The notes: a model not told the origin generated them from the letters alone. Shown: positions 35,094 through 45,842, numbered from the stretch's first letter. The stretch: 64,000 nt of DNA from JBGQMW01 sp963769845 (GCA_963769845.1 CAVYNL010000020.1:1-64000); one strand, 5' to 3'. Numbers and translations are program-made.

Positions 35094-35219
35094 GTCAGGC
35101 ATGGGGCTGTATGGATGCAGGCCGAAAGCGGTTCTTTCCTTTTTCCATTTGCAGGTCTGTCTGTCATGAACCTGAATGGTATTTGAACATTCAAAAAACG
35201 ATACTGATAGAATTTGTTG

Positions 35220-35280
35220 GCACGAGAGGTGTGGAGGTGAAAATGAAATTGCGATTGCTGATGGTTCGCACCTCTCGTGC
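35220..35280. repeat. Perfect 12-bp inverted repeat in a gene-poor gap
   Basis: GCACGAGAGGTG (35220-35231) and CACCTCTCGTGC (35269-35280) with a 37-base loop that itself contains an SD-like GGAGGTGA and ATG. It could be a hairpin RNA or a recombination site. The gap 35094-35548 has no convincing gene otherwise. Confidence 0.45.
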
Positions 35281-35474
35281 TGTTGCAAAGTTTTCCGTGG
35301 ACTGCGTTCGTTGTTTGCTGTTCGGTCGTATCCAAAACTGTCTTTTGTATTAATACTTAATAAATGTTCCCTTTGTAGTATACAACAAAAATACACAACA
35401 GCTGCTGCTCGAACAGTTTGAATCTCACGGTTTCTACGAAGGCCAAGTACAGATTGTGAAGTGGATTCTGAATC

Positions 35475-35492
35475 CAGATTTGTTGTTCATAA
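35475..35492 (+). promoter_or_regulatory. CAGATTYG-type motif upstream of the giant surface protein
   Basis: CAGATTTGTTGTTCATAA, preceded by TCTGAATC, about 57 bases upstream of the ATG. It resembles the motif upstream of the arl operons and the TrmB-like gene. TATA-like GGTATTAATA follows at about 35495. Confidence 0.35.
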
Positions 35493-35548
35493 CTGGTATT
35501 AATAGTAACTCGCGAAGGTAGCTCCGTGACGCGTGAGAAGGCTTGCGT

Positions 35549-38500
35549 ATGAAGAATAAGTTGATAGTCGTAGGCATGGTTTTGTTAGTAGCCTCTATGT
35601 GTTTCAGAATGGACCTTGAAGTCAGTGCGCAAGGCGTTCCAGAATATCAAAGGTATGTTCACAATTATTCGAACTGGACCTATGTCGAGAAGCCGATGTT
35701 TCCGGTCATGATCAACGCGTCCCAGATCCTTGTGGGCCAGAACTGGAGTGTCGTTTGCCCGTTAAGCGCGAACCACACTTATCATGCATATCTCTACGGT
35801 GACTGGATCAACAACGGTTCAGAGCCTAAGACGGACTACGACATGTATGTTTATGGTCCGAACGGCACTCTTGAAGGGTATCACACAGAGTCTGCAGGAC
35901 TGCCTGAGCACTTGGGCGACACAGTGGACTCTCCCTATTTCACGCCAAAGTTTTCGGGCAACTACACGTTCGTGATCGCCAACAATGCCGAAGACAGCAA
36001 GGGGGCTCAGCAAGCGACGTTCATGCTGATTGAGAATGCAGAATGCAACGTCTGGCATGAACAGTACATCCAGGGTCAGAATGGCAGTCTGTCCGTCTTG
36101 AACACTACGTGGGCCTACGACTTTGTCAGTGACAGCCCGCACGTAGAGGTAGTTGTGAAAGTCCCAGATTCTCTGGACATGTATGAGGCCAGACTTTTCT
36201 TGATGGCTGATCCCACGGTGAAGAATGAAACTCTGCTCAACAACGTACCACTGGCTTGGGACCAGGGGCTTTACGGTAACCGAACTGGCACGTCGAACAT
36301 CACAGGCGGCTACAACTTGGACAGTGAAGGCTACAGAGGTGCCACCTATGCTAGCTGCGAGTACTACGGTCAGGATATGCTCTTGAACTTCACATCGCCA
36401 AACAGTGGAAGAAGCCTGTACCATCTAGCACTGATAGGCGAACACGGTTCTGGAAACGTCCAATTCCTGATCAGAACAACGTTCGACGCAGGTTTACAGC
36501 CTTCAATCGTACCAGGCAGAGTGTACCTGGACAGCAATGCCACGGTATCCTATGCTTCAAAATCCACAGACTTGGTCAATGCGTCTCTACAGTATTCAAT
36601 CGACAGCTGGGTGCACTCCATAACCGTGCCAATGACCATTTCCGCCAATAGAACTTGCAGCGGTGTAATTCCAAGGCAGGCCGCTGGTTCACTCGTACTG
36701 TACAGGGTTACGGCACTGGATTACTTGGACAACTTGCTCGCTGCAAATGGAAACTACACCGTCAGACAGCCTTCTGTCACCTATCTGGATAAGCCGATGC
36801 TTCCTGTGCAGTTTAACGATTCCCAGATCGAGATCGGCCGCGACTGGAGCATTGTCTGCCCATTGAAAGCGAACAGTACATACCATGCATATCTTTACGG
36901 TGCGTGGGTGAACACTGGTTCAGATCCGAAGACGGACTATGATGTTTATGTTTATGGTCCGGATGGTGTTCTTGTGGGTTACCATACCGAGTCTGCTGGC
37001 GTGCCTGAGCACTTGGGTGATACTGTGGATTCTCCGTTCTTCACTGCAGGGTCTTCTGGCAACTATACCTTCATCATAGCCAACAACGCCGGAGAGAGCA
37101 ACGGCGCTGAGGCAGCCACTTTCATGATAATCGAAGACATGAGTTGCAACGCTTGGCATGAACAGTACGTCGAAGGCTTGAATGGGGCTGTGCCAGTTTT
37201 CAACACGACTTGGGCTTACGAGTTTGTTTCTGATAGCCAGCACGTTGAGGTGTGGCTGAAAGTCCCTGAAACTTTGGATATGTATGAGGCTAGATTGTTC
37301 TTGATGGCTGATTCCACATTGGCGAATGAAACGGTGTTGAACGGTGTGCCGTTGGCTTGGGAGCCTGGACTTTATGGCAAAAGAGATGTCAGCATTGGCG
37401 GATACAACGTGAGAACTCAGGGTTATCGCGGTGTGGCATTTGCCAGTTGCGAGTATTACGGTGAAGATATGCTCGTGAACTATACTTCGTCGCATGCTGG
37501 ACTGAGCTTGTATCATCTTGTGCTGATCGGTGAGAAAGGCAGCGGGATTGTCCAGTTTCTGATAAAGACTTCCTTCGGCGGGATTCTTCAGGCTTCAGTG
37601 ATTCCGGGCAGAGTCTACTTGGACACGAATGCCACGATCGCTTATGTTTCGCAGTCAGCAGGCTTGATCAATGCAACTTTGCAGTATTCAATAGACCGTT
37701 GGGCCACGTCAACGGCCCTAACCATGCAGATCGTGGGCAACAATACCTGCACTGCAACGATTCCAGGTCAGGCTGCTGGGACCCTAGTCTGTTACAGAGT
37801 GACAGCTTGCGATTACTTGGAGAACGTACTTGTTGCCGCAGGAAACTATACTGTTAGGCAGCTTTCAGTCACCTATCTGGAGAAGCCTATGTTACCTGTG
37901 AAGTTCAATGATTCTCAGATCGAAATAGGATTAGACTGGAGTGTCGTTTGCCCGTTAAGCGCGAACCATACCTATCACGTTTACTTGTACGGCGCCTGGG
38001 CCAACAGCGGTTCAGACCCGAAGACGGACTATGATGTTTATGTTTATGGTCCGGATGGTGTTCTTGTGGGTTACCATACCGAGTCCGCTGGTTTGCTTCC
38101 GCATTTGGGTGATACTGTGGATTCTCCGTTCTTCACTGCAGGGTCTTCTGGCAACTACACCTTCATCATAGCCAACAACGCTGGCAGCAGCAAAGCAGCC
38201 GAGGCTGCCACTTTCATGATAATAGAGAACATAGAATGTGACGTCTGGCATGACCATTACATGGAAGGAACGGACAGCGGAAGCCTGCCAGTTTACAACA
38301 CGACTTGGGCCTACGAGTTTGTCACTGACAGCCAACATATTGAAGTTTTGGTCAAAGTCCCAGATACACTGGACATGTACGAGGCCCGTTTGTACTTGAT
38401 GGCAGACACAACAGTTACCAACGAAACGGTGTTGAACGGTGTGCCCTTAGCTTGGGAACTAGGGCTCTACGGCAACAGGGGTGGGTCAGGCGGGGTTTTG

Positions 38501-40478
38501 GGAGGCTACAATTTCAATAGCGAGGGCTATCGCGGCGTGGCTTATGCAAGCTGCGAGTACTATGGCGAAGACATGCGTGTGAATTTCACGTCGCCACATA
38601 TTGGGCGAACTTTGTACCATCTGGTGTTCATCGGCGAATACGGTGCGGGCATGATACGTTTTCAAGTGAAAACCGTGTTTGATGCTGCCTTGGTGCCTTT
38701 GGTCTCGCCTGAAAAGGTGTACACCAACGACGCCGTCACGGTGACTTATGCTTCGCGGTCTACGGACCTACTCAACGCGACCTTGCAGTATTCAACGAAT
38801 GCGTGGGTAAACACTACAACCGTCAACATGTCTCTCTTGGACAACAGGACTTGTTCGGCCACGATCCCAAGACAGGCTGGTGACACCCTTGTGTTGTACC
38901 GCGTTGAAGCTCATGACTATTTCGAGAACGTCCTAATCGCGTACGGCAATTATACAGTCATTTCAAGCTTGACGATTCTTAACAAACCAGTGTACCCTGT
39001 TTTTTTTGCTCAGTCTCAGATCGAGATCGGCCGCGATTGGAGTATTGTGTGTCCACTGAATGCTAACCATTCGTACCATGTATATTTGTATGGTGATTGG
39101 GTGAACAACGGTTCTGAGCCCCAGACGAACTATGACGTTTACGTTTATGACCCCTACTTCAATGCCGAAGGCAAGCATACAGCATCGGCCGGTCTGCTTG
39201 AGCATTTGGGCACTACTGTTGACTCTGCCTTCTTCAGTCCAAAGTACACTGGGAACTATACTTTCGTTATCATGAACGATGCAGGCGGCAGTCATGGTGC
39301 GCAAGAGGCGACATTTATGATCATTGAGGACGTCCAGTGCAATGTCTGGCATGAAACCTATCTTGCGGGAAAGAGCGGCGATTTGCCCGTCTACAACACG
39401 ACGTGGGCATACGAGTTTTACACTGATAGTCCGCACGTAGAAATGTACGTAAACGTCCCTGATACACTGACAGTGTACGAGGCCAGGCTGTATTTGATGG
39501 CAGACCCGACCGTGCAAAACGAAACAATTCTAAACGACGTGCCCCTTGCCTGGGAACCTGGACTTTACGGTAACAGGACAGGCAAGAACAACATAATGGG
39601 AGGGTACAACCTGGAAAGCGAGGGATACAGAGGCGTAGCTTACGCCAGCTGTGAAAACTTCGGACAAAGCATGTTTCTAAACTTCACTTCGCCGAACAAT
39701 GGAACGAGTCTGTATCAACTGGTGCTGATCGGCGGCAAGGGCAGCGGCACAGTAGAGTTTCTGGTCAAGACGGTGTTTGACGCGGCTCTGCAAGCGTCAA
39801 CCGTTCCAGGCCTCAGAGTGTACCCTGGCGATATCGTTACACTTGCCTATACTTCAAATTCCACAGACCTTGTGAATGCGACTCTTCAGTATTCCATTAC
39901 TGGATGGGTAAACATGACTTCCATCGATATGGCACTTGTTGACAACCGAACCTGCAGAGTTAATGTTCCTGGCCAAGCGGCTGGCACCACCGTGGTCTAC
40001 GGCGTTGTCGCAACTGACATGCTCAGAGACGTCCTTGTCGCCAACGGAAGCTACAGCGTCAAGATGTCTTCATCCTTGAACATATCATTGGTCCGTCAAG
40101 CCGTGACCTTGGGTGAAAACATTATTGTTACGGGCAACTTGACTCCTGCAAGCGGCGGCGAGCCTATCAGTCTCTACTTCGTGTCTGGGAACGAAAGTCA
40201 GACTGTCGTGGTCTACACGATTCAAGATGGGTCTTTCACGGCAAGCTATAAACCGGACGTTTCAGGAGAGTGGAGTGTTCAGGCAAGATTCTTTGAAAGC
40301 GATATCGATGTACGGTAACATTACCTCCGAGCTTCCAGTGCAGGTTAATGAGCCGTCGTTCTTCGCAGTGTATTCTCTATACATCATCATCGGAGCTGGC
40401 GGGTCAGCTGCAGCGGCTGTCGTGGCCGTACTCTTCCTGCGAAAGTGGCGGGGAAGAGTCGTAGAAGAGGAGTGGTAA
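35549..40478 (+). CDS. Giant cell-surface protein with four tandem ~365-residue repeats, frameshifted near its end
   Basis: About 1640 residues. A signal peptide (MKNKLIVVGMVLLVASMCF) is followed by four repeats, then a short Ig-like domain (TLGENIIVTGNLTPASGGEP) and a C-terminal membrane anchor (SLYIIIGAGGSAAAAVVAVL) with a basic tail. Each repeat has a PPC-like beta-sandwich (WSVVCPLSANHTYHAYLYG, KTDYDMYVYGPNG, GDTVDSPYF, GNYTFVIANNA) and a second beta domain. Dozens of N-x-S/T sequons. The last in-frame stop is 40318; the anchor is in another frame after a shift near 40299-40305. A likely S-layer-like or adhesive protein. ATG 35549. Confidence 0.85.
35681..40069 (+). repeat. Four tandem protein-coding repeats of about 1.1 kb
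   Basis: Units begin at about 35681, 36782, 37874 and 38974 (1092-1101 bases each), marked by the KP-M/V-x-PV motif (VEKPMFPV, LDKPMLPV, LEKPMLPV, LNKPVYPV). Units 2 and 3 share long nearly identical DNA blocks (for example around 36930-37060 and 38020-38150), suggesting recent duplication or gene conversion between them. Confidence 0.85.
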
Positions 40479-41087
40479 CCCAGTCTTTCCCATTTTTGAT
40501 TCTCTACTATCGCTTCGGCAAACGTGAGCAGCGCGTGCGTTTGGTCAGTCCATAGGTTAGGTGCGTGCAGAAAGAATCTCAAGATTTCTCCTGTACTTTG
40601 TGAGCAGTCTTATCGGTTTAGCAGTCGAATTAGAGTGTGTGAAAAAAACAATACTTGGTCTTGTTTCTCGAAAGCTTTGCGGTATTATGACAAATCGCTG
40701 CCCACTTATTTGTAGCCGATTTTCTTTCAGAAACCAGAATAGCCTTTTCGCGTTTGGATGTCTTAATAAACTGACGAAGCTGCGCGCCCGCGAAGCTGAG
40801 ATGTTGGCACGACAATGTCGCTATTCTGGCGCGTTCTCAAGATTGTATCTTCCAAAGGGGTTGCCTAGGGTTTCTTGGTGTTCTCTACGTGGAAAGAATA
40901 GAGCAGTTGTGAATTCTTTATAGGTATTGAAAACCCGCAACCTTCGGGCTCCTGCATTCTTGAAAGGGCGGCTCCTTGTGAGAGGGAATACATACTCATG
41001 ATTCATAATGAATAAATGATGTTTAGGCTTCATTTTTGTCTGGCAAGCAGACCGTCGGCTTGCGGTGACCGCTGAATTAATTAATCG
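40479..41087. other. Intergenic gap
   Basis: Only poor ORFs (a 120-codon one at 40561-40923 lacks an SD and family-like pattern). There is a GCGCGCCCGCG tract at about 40787 and an AT-rich GAATTAATTAAT just before the kinase start, which could hold its promoter. Confidence 0.4.
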
Positions 41088-44000
41088 GTGGAAAAGTTGA
41101 GCGTTTCTTCCCGTCCGAACCGCAAAAGCAAAGCTGAGACTAGCAGTAAGTTTGATTCTGTACTATTGGATGTTGTGAATGAAACACTGACGCAGATTTT
41201 CAAGGAAGTTGGTGTTCCCGTCATTTATGCTTCCTTTGAGCAGAACTGCCATCTGAAACGCGAAGATATCCCAAAGAGGCCTGATGATTTCACAGCTTGT
41301 CTGGAGGAACTGTTGAGTTCGGCGGCAATTGTCGTTGAAAAATTGATCGTGAAGAACCTCTATCACAGGTTCGGCTCAGAATACATTGAGCCCGCTATTT
41401 TCAGCTTTCCGGACCGTGTTAAGGAGTTGAAGAAAATGTGTGCATCAAAAGAGAAAGAATCTTCAGTCAAAAATAGGATCGGACCCGAAAGTCAGGTCTC
41501 TATCTTAGACATGAGTTTGGGTGTGTCCAACGGCACTAACGAAGGCGAGACCAGAGGACTCTTGAATCTCTACGATAGCATTCTGAAGAACATGCAAGTT
41601 GGTCTAGACATATGGTGCCTAGAGAACCCTGATAATTCTGATTCATTCAAGTTGATTTTCAGCAATCATGTAGCTGAACAGATTACCGGAGCACTGGCCA
41701 AGGGCATTTTAGGCAAGACTATGAATGAGATCTTTTCAGATGCTGCCAAAACTGGACTCGCCAAGAATTGTGCAGATGTTGTGCGATCAGGCAAAGCGAA
41801 AGTCCTTGGTGAGATTCCTTACCGTGGTGAGCGCGTTGCACAGCGGCTTTTTTTGGTCAAGGCGTTTCCGTTTTTCCGTAATTGTGTAGGAGTGACGTTC
41901 GAGAAAGATGGGGACCGGCGAAAAGCTGAAGAGCGCATCGAGAAGTTGAATGAATGTTTTCTAAGGTTCAGGGCTGACCCAGATTGGAACATTAATTGTT
42001 TGGTCACTCTTGCTGGGGAATTGTTAGGAGCCACTTGCGCATTGTATAATCGCCTCGACCAAGGACTGTTGTGTTCAATCGGGCAGTGGAACACTCCGTC
42101 TGACTTCAATGCAGTGGATAAGCCCGAGGGGCACATCTGCAATGACTTAATCAAGCGTGTCAGTGAAGAAGTCTTTGTCGTCCGGAATTTGCCTAAAACC
42201 TCGTACGCACAGACTGATTCCAATGTGAAACGGTACAAGCTACAGACCTACATGGGTAAGACAGTAACGTTCGGCGGGGTCCATGTTGGTTCACTGTGCG
42301 TCGTCTACCAAAAGGACGCTAGACCGAGTGAAGAAGACAAGAAGCTGCTCGGACTGCTTGCGGCTGCAATCGGCGTCGAAGAAGAGCGCAAGCAAGCATT
42401 GTTGCACATGCAAGACAGTGAAGAGAAGTTCAGAGTAATCGCCGCCTCTGCAATGGACGCCATAGTCTTAATCGACAGTGACGGCAAGGTTGCCTACTGG
42501 AACCCTGCTGCCGAGAAGACCTTCGGTTACACGTTTGCAGAAGCAACGGGAAGAGACGCAGTCAAGCTTGTTGCACCGAGACGCTTGTACAAAGATGTAC
42601 AGAACATTGTGAAACGTCTCAAGAGAAACGTCAAAGAATCAGTTCATGGAGCAAATGCGGAGTTTGTAGCTGTCAGAAAAAACGGAGAAGAGTTTCCAGC
42701 AGAATTCTCTGTTTCAGTTCTGCGGCTCAAGGGCAAATGGCATGCTATCGGCATGATCAGAGATGTTGCCGAGCGAAGGCGCATGGAGCAGACTTTGAAG
42801 GAGAACGAGGAGAAGTATCGAGGCATTTCAAGCAAACTTGAGAGTCTGATGAAGAGCTCTGCTGTAATGCTGCGAACCACGGACATGCATAGACGACTGC
42901 GGACTATTGCAGAGGCTGTTCGCGAGCAAGGCTGGGCACGAGTTGTCATATCCCTTAGGGACGAGAACCTCAACACAACAGACGTCGTGACTGCCGGGTT
43001 GACAAAGAAAGAAGAGGAATATCTGAAGACGCATCAGTCACCTGGCAATGTATGGCAGAAACGCTTGAGCAGCATGTTTGAACGATACCGGCTGGGCGAG
43101 TTCTATTACCTGCCTTGGAGCGACCCGCTTGTTCAAGAGCAGTTCAAGTATGCGCTTTTGAGCAAGGTGGCCAAAGCCGAGACTGTTGACTGGAATCCGG
43201 ATGACCTGTTGTATATTCCGTTGCGTTTGCCGACCGGCCAAGTTGTAGGAATCATGAGTATGGACGACCCCCAAGACGGACGTCGCCCGACGAAGGACTC
43301 ACTTGCGCCTCTTGAGCTTTTTGCACACCAAGCCGCCAGTGCGATTGAAAACGCCAGACTTATCCAGCAGCTGAACAATGCGAAAAGCCAGCTTGAAGGA
43401 TACACAGAGCATCTGGAGGAAAACGTCAAAGAAAGGACTCGCGACTTGAAGGAGAGTGAGGAGAAACTCAGAAGCATTTTTGCTGCCTCCCCTGACGCAG
43501 TGACCGCAACAGATCTGAATGGGAACATTATAGAGTGTAACGTACAGGCAGTAACAATGCATGGATACTCTTCACGGTCCGAATTGATCGGCAAGAACTC
43601 CCTCATTCTAATAGCGAAGAAAGACCATGAAACGGCAGTACGGAATCTGAAAAATACCCTCGAAGATGGCTTGATAAAGAACATGGAATACACGTTCATA
43701 ACGAAAGATGGACGCGAGTTTCCAGCCGAACTCTCGGCCAGCGTCGTAAAAGATGCATCAGGCAAGAAAGTGGGTTTTGTGGCAATCACCAAGGACATTA
43801 CTGGCCGCAAGCAGATGGAGCAGCAACTTTTCAAGTCTGAAAGACTTGCGGCCATAGGCGAGTTGGCGGCTATGATTGGCCATGACCTGCGCAATCCGTT
43901 AACGGGTATCATCGGTGCAGCGTACTACCTGAGGACCAAGGCCAGTTTGAAAATGGACCCGAAAGCGCGAGAAATGTTGGAAATCATTGAGAAGGACATC

Positions 44001-44561
44001 GCTCACTCAAACAAAATCATCAATGACCTTCTTGAATATTCCTACGAGATCAAACTTGAGGTAACAGAAACAACACCGAAGCAATTGGCACGCGAGGCCC
44101 TCGCACTAGTGACTGTCCCAGAGAATGTGCAAGTGATAAATCTTGCCGAAGATGAACCGAAGCTGAAAGTTGATGTTGACAAGCTGACGCGGACCTTTGC
44201 AAACGTTATAAAGAATGCTTTTGATGCGATGCCTGTCGGCGGAACGCTTACCGTCAGGTGCAAGCGACAGGACGGGAACCTTGACTTCATCTTTGGCGAT
44301 ACAGGAGTAGGAATGTCCAAGGAAGTGCTGGACAAAATCTGGAGTCCGCTTTTCACCACTAAGGCAAAGGGCATGGGCTTCGGCCTGCCGATCTGCAAGA
44401 GGGTAATTGAAGCGCATGGCGGCAAGATTTCCGTAGAGAGTGCAGTTGGTAAAGGCTCTACTTTCACGGTAACCGTTCCAATTGAACCAAGAGTCGATGG
44501 AGGTGAACAGATTTGGGCGAAAATGCCAGAATCATTATCATCGATGATGACGAAAGCATAA
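41088..44561 (+). CDS. Multi-sensor histidine kinase (helical domain, PAS, GAF, PAS, GAF, PAS, HisKA, HATPase)
   Basis: A 1157-residue soluble kinase. Domains in order: N-terminal helical domain (about 20-105), PAS-like (about 160-275), GAF (about 280-440), PAS (about 445-560), GAF (about 575-770), coiled-coil, PAS (about 790-905), HisKA with His932 (MIGHDLRNPLTGII), and HATPase with N box (NVIKNAFDAMP), DTGVGMS and GMGFGLPICKRVI. No membrane helix, so it senses intracellular signals. The first two domains match the protein at 23917. GTG start without a strong SD. The 3' end overlaps the response regulator by 49 bases. Confidence 0.9.
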   Translation: MEKLSVSSRPNRKSKAETSSKFDSVLLDVVNETLTQIFKEVGVPVIYASFEQNCHLKREDIPKRPDDFTACLEELLSSAAIVVEKLIVKNLYHRFGSEYIEPAIFSFPDRVKELKKMCASKEKESSVKNRIGPESQVSILDMSLGVSNGTNEGETRGLLNLYDSILKNMQVGLDIWCLENPDNSDSFKLIFSNHVAEQITGALAKGILGKTMNEIFSDAAKTGLAKNCADVVRSGKAKVLGEIPYRGERVAQRLFLVKAFPFFRNCVGVTFEKDGDRRKAEERIEKLNECFLRFRADPDWNINCLVTLAGELLGATCALYNRLDQGLLCSIGQWNTPSDFNAVDKPEGHICNDLIKRVSEEVFVVRNLPKTSYAQTDSNVKRYKLQTYMGKTVTFGGVHVGSLCVVYQKDARPSEEDKKLLGLLAAAIGVEEERKQALLHMQDSEEKFRVIAASAMDAIVLIDSDGKVAYWNPAAEKTFGYTFAEATGRDAVKLVAPRRLYKDVQNIVKRLKRNVKESVHGANAEFVAVRKNGEEFPAEFSVSVLRLKGKWHAIGMIRDVAERRRMEQTLKENEEKYRGISSKLESLMKSSAVMLRTTDMHRRLRTIAEAVREQGWARVVISLRDENLNTTDVVTAGLTKKEEEYLKTHQSPGNVWQKRLSSMFERYRLGEFYYLPWSDPLVQEQFKYALLSKVAKAETVDWNPDDLLYIPLRLPTGQVVGIMSMDDPQDGRRPTKDSLAPLELFAHQAASAIENARLIQQLNNAKSQLEGYTEHLEENVKERTRDLKESEEKLRSIFAASPDAVTATDLNGNIIECNVQAVTMHGYSSRSELIGKNSLILIAKKDHETAVRNLKNTLEDGLIKNMEYTFITKDGREFPAELSASVVKDASGKKVGFVAITKDITGRKQMEQQLFKSERLAAIGELAAMIGHDLRNPLTGIIGAAYYLRTKASLKMDPKAREMLEIIEKDIAHSNKIINDLLEYSYEIKLEVTETTPKQLAREALALVTVPENVQVINLAEDEPKLKVDVDKLTRTFANVIKNAFDAMPVGGTLTVRCKRQDGNLDFIFGDTGVGMSKEVLDKIWSPLFTTKAKGMGFGLPICKRVIEAHGGKISVESAVGKGSTFTVTVPIEPRVDGGEQIWAKMPESLSSMMTKA

Positions 44562-44965
44562 GGAAGATATTGGCAACGATACTTGAGGAAGAGGGCTACA
44601 AAGTGGACACTGCGAACACGGGGAAAGAGGCCATTCAGAAAACGAATGAGAGAGTCTACAATCTTGCGCTGATTGACATGAGGCTGCCGGACATTGAGGG
44701 CATCGACCTTCTCCTGAAGATTAAGGATACTACGCCTCGAATGAGAAAGATAATCATCACCGGTTATCCGACGATTCAGAACGCGATGGAGGCGGTGAAC
44801 AGGCAGGCGGACGCTTTCATACTGAAGCCCTTCGACATGGAGAAAACGTTGCAGGCAATCCGTGAGCAGCTGAAGAAGCAAGACGAAGAGAAGCAGTTCA
44901 GCCAGGATAAGGTCACAGCTTTCATTGAGACTAGAGCTAAGGAGCTGGAAATACAAAGCGATTAA
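44513..44965 (+). CDS. Single-domain response regulator
   Basis: 150 residues. CheY-like receiver with acidic pocket Asp11/Asp12, phospho-acceptor Asp55 (LALIDMRLPD), Thr83 (IIITGYPT) and Lys105 (FILKPFD). The C-terminal 30 residues are a charged helix, not a DNA-binding domain. TTG at 44513 has a perfect GGAGGTGA SD inside the kinase gene, so it is translationally coupled. It likely relays the signal by protein contact. Confidence 0.92.
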   Translation: MGENARIIIIDDDESIRKILATILEEEGYKVDTANTGKEAIQKTNERVYNLALIDMRLPDIEGIDLLLKIKDTTPRMRKIIITGYPTIQNAMEAVNRQADAFILKPFDMEKTLQAIREQLKKQDEEKQFSQDKVTAFIETRAKELEIQSD

Positions 44966-45365
44966 TGTTTGACTGCTGTCTTCTTTCTGATTCTTTTTTC
45001 AGTGTTCGATGTTTCACAGGCTGTTTCCATTCCTCGACTTGTCTACTGCTTATTTTACCTATGTTTGGACGAAGTCCTGCATCTTGGCGTGCGCGATTAT
45101 GGCTATCTCTTGGTGGTTAGTATTGGAGATGCTGGCGTGTTGAACGGGTTTTTCATATTCTTGTTTTGGTCTTATGGGAATGTTATTGCGAAAATTGTTT
45201 GGCAGCATCCCTCGCTACATGTTCTCGGCTCAAGTTGGCTCGCAATTGGAATCTGACGTTGTGAAGGCAGAAGCAGAATCCTGAGTCAACGCCGTGTTCG
45301 TCAGTTCTTGGAAAGGCTTTTCAAAGGAAAGCATGTACTAATGCTTTGACAGAAGGGGCTACAGG
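44966..45365. other. Intergenic gap
   Basis: A hydrophobic 95-codon ORF (44969-45256) has no SD and a start that falls in the T-rich terminator-like region after the regulator gene. I do not support it. Nothing else recognised. Confidence 0.4.
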
Positions 45366-45590
45366 ATGGGCTTAGAGAAAGGATTTCTTGGCGGTTTCTT
45401 GGTTTTGGGTGTGACAATATTTGTGGCAGGTTTTCTCGCTGGCATGCTGTTTCTTGGAACAATACATGTATCGTCTGACACTGCAACAGTGGGACTCATG
45501 AGCTTCGTGCTTGGTCTTATAACTGGGATGTTGACAATAGCACTGGTCCTCGTGGTCATGAGAATACGAGAAATCCCAAGAGCTTCTTAG
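45366..45590 (+). CDS. Small two-helix membrane protein
   Basis: A 74-residue protein: FLGGFLVLGVTIFVAGFLAG and VGLMSFVLGLITGMLTIALV are clear membrane helices joined by a short polar loop; short basic tail. Weak upstream GGGG. No family recognised. Confidence 0.5.
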   Translation: MGLEKGFLGGFLVLGVTIFVAGFLAGMLFLGTIHVSSDTATVGLMSFVLGLITGMLTIALVLVVMRIREIPRAS

Positions 45591-45667
45591 TGAAACTCGC
45601 ACATCACAGGGAAAGAAAAGAGACGGAACAAAAATATACCTCTCACGGAGATAATACGCTAGTTTAT

Positions 45668-45785
45668 GCTCCGGTAGTATAGTCCGGTCAAACTTCCATA
45701 GGGAAGGACCATGTATAGCGGCCTCTCGACGCCGCGAAGCGGAAGAAAGTCGCGGACCCGGGTCCAAATCCCGGCCGGAGCACCA
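45668..45785 (+). tRNA. tRNA-Glu (CTC) with two apparent introns
   Basis: Acceptor GCTCCGG (45668-45674) pairs with CCGGAGC (45775-45781), followed by A and an encoded CCA. The T-arm is CCGGG/CCCGG with loop TCCAAAT. The anticodon arm GCGGC-CTCTCG...A-GTCGC gives CTC. Two insertions explain the 118-base length. About 21 bases in the D-region (ACTTCC...ACCAT, 45692-45712) form a bulge-helix-bulge-like fold: GGTC/GACC core, AAA and ATG bulges, CTTCC/GGAAG stem. About 19 bases at canonical 37/38 (about 45730-45748) have an imperfect motif. TATA-like AAAATATA at about 45631. Confidence 0.8.
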
Positions 45786-45842
45786 ATATTGCCTGCCAAT
45801 GAAGATGCTTTGAGAAACGGTTAATTTTGTGTGCTTTGTCGT

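Noticed and set aside
36920..37516. 198-codon minus-strand ORF (and similar ones at 35819, 38012, 38963)
   Set aside because: Shadows of the repeated surface-protein gene; they recur because the coding repeats recur.
40561..40923. 120-codon ORF between the giant protein and the kinase
   Set aside because: No SD, Cys/Ser-rich odd composition, no recognisable pattern.
44969..45256. Hydrophobic 95-codon ORF after the response regulator
   Set aside because: T-rich terminator-like DNA gives false hydrophobic ORFs; no SD.
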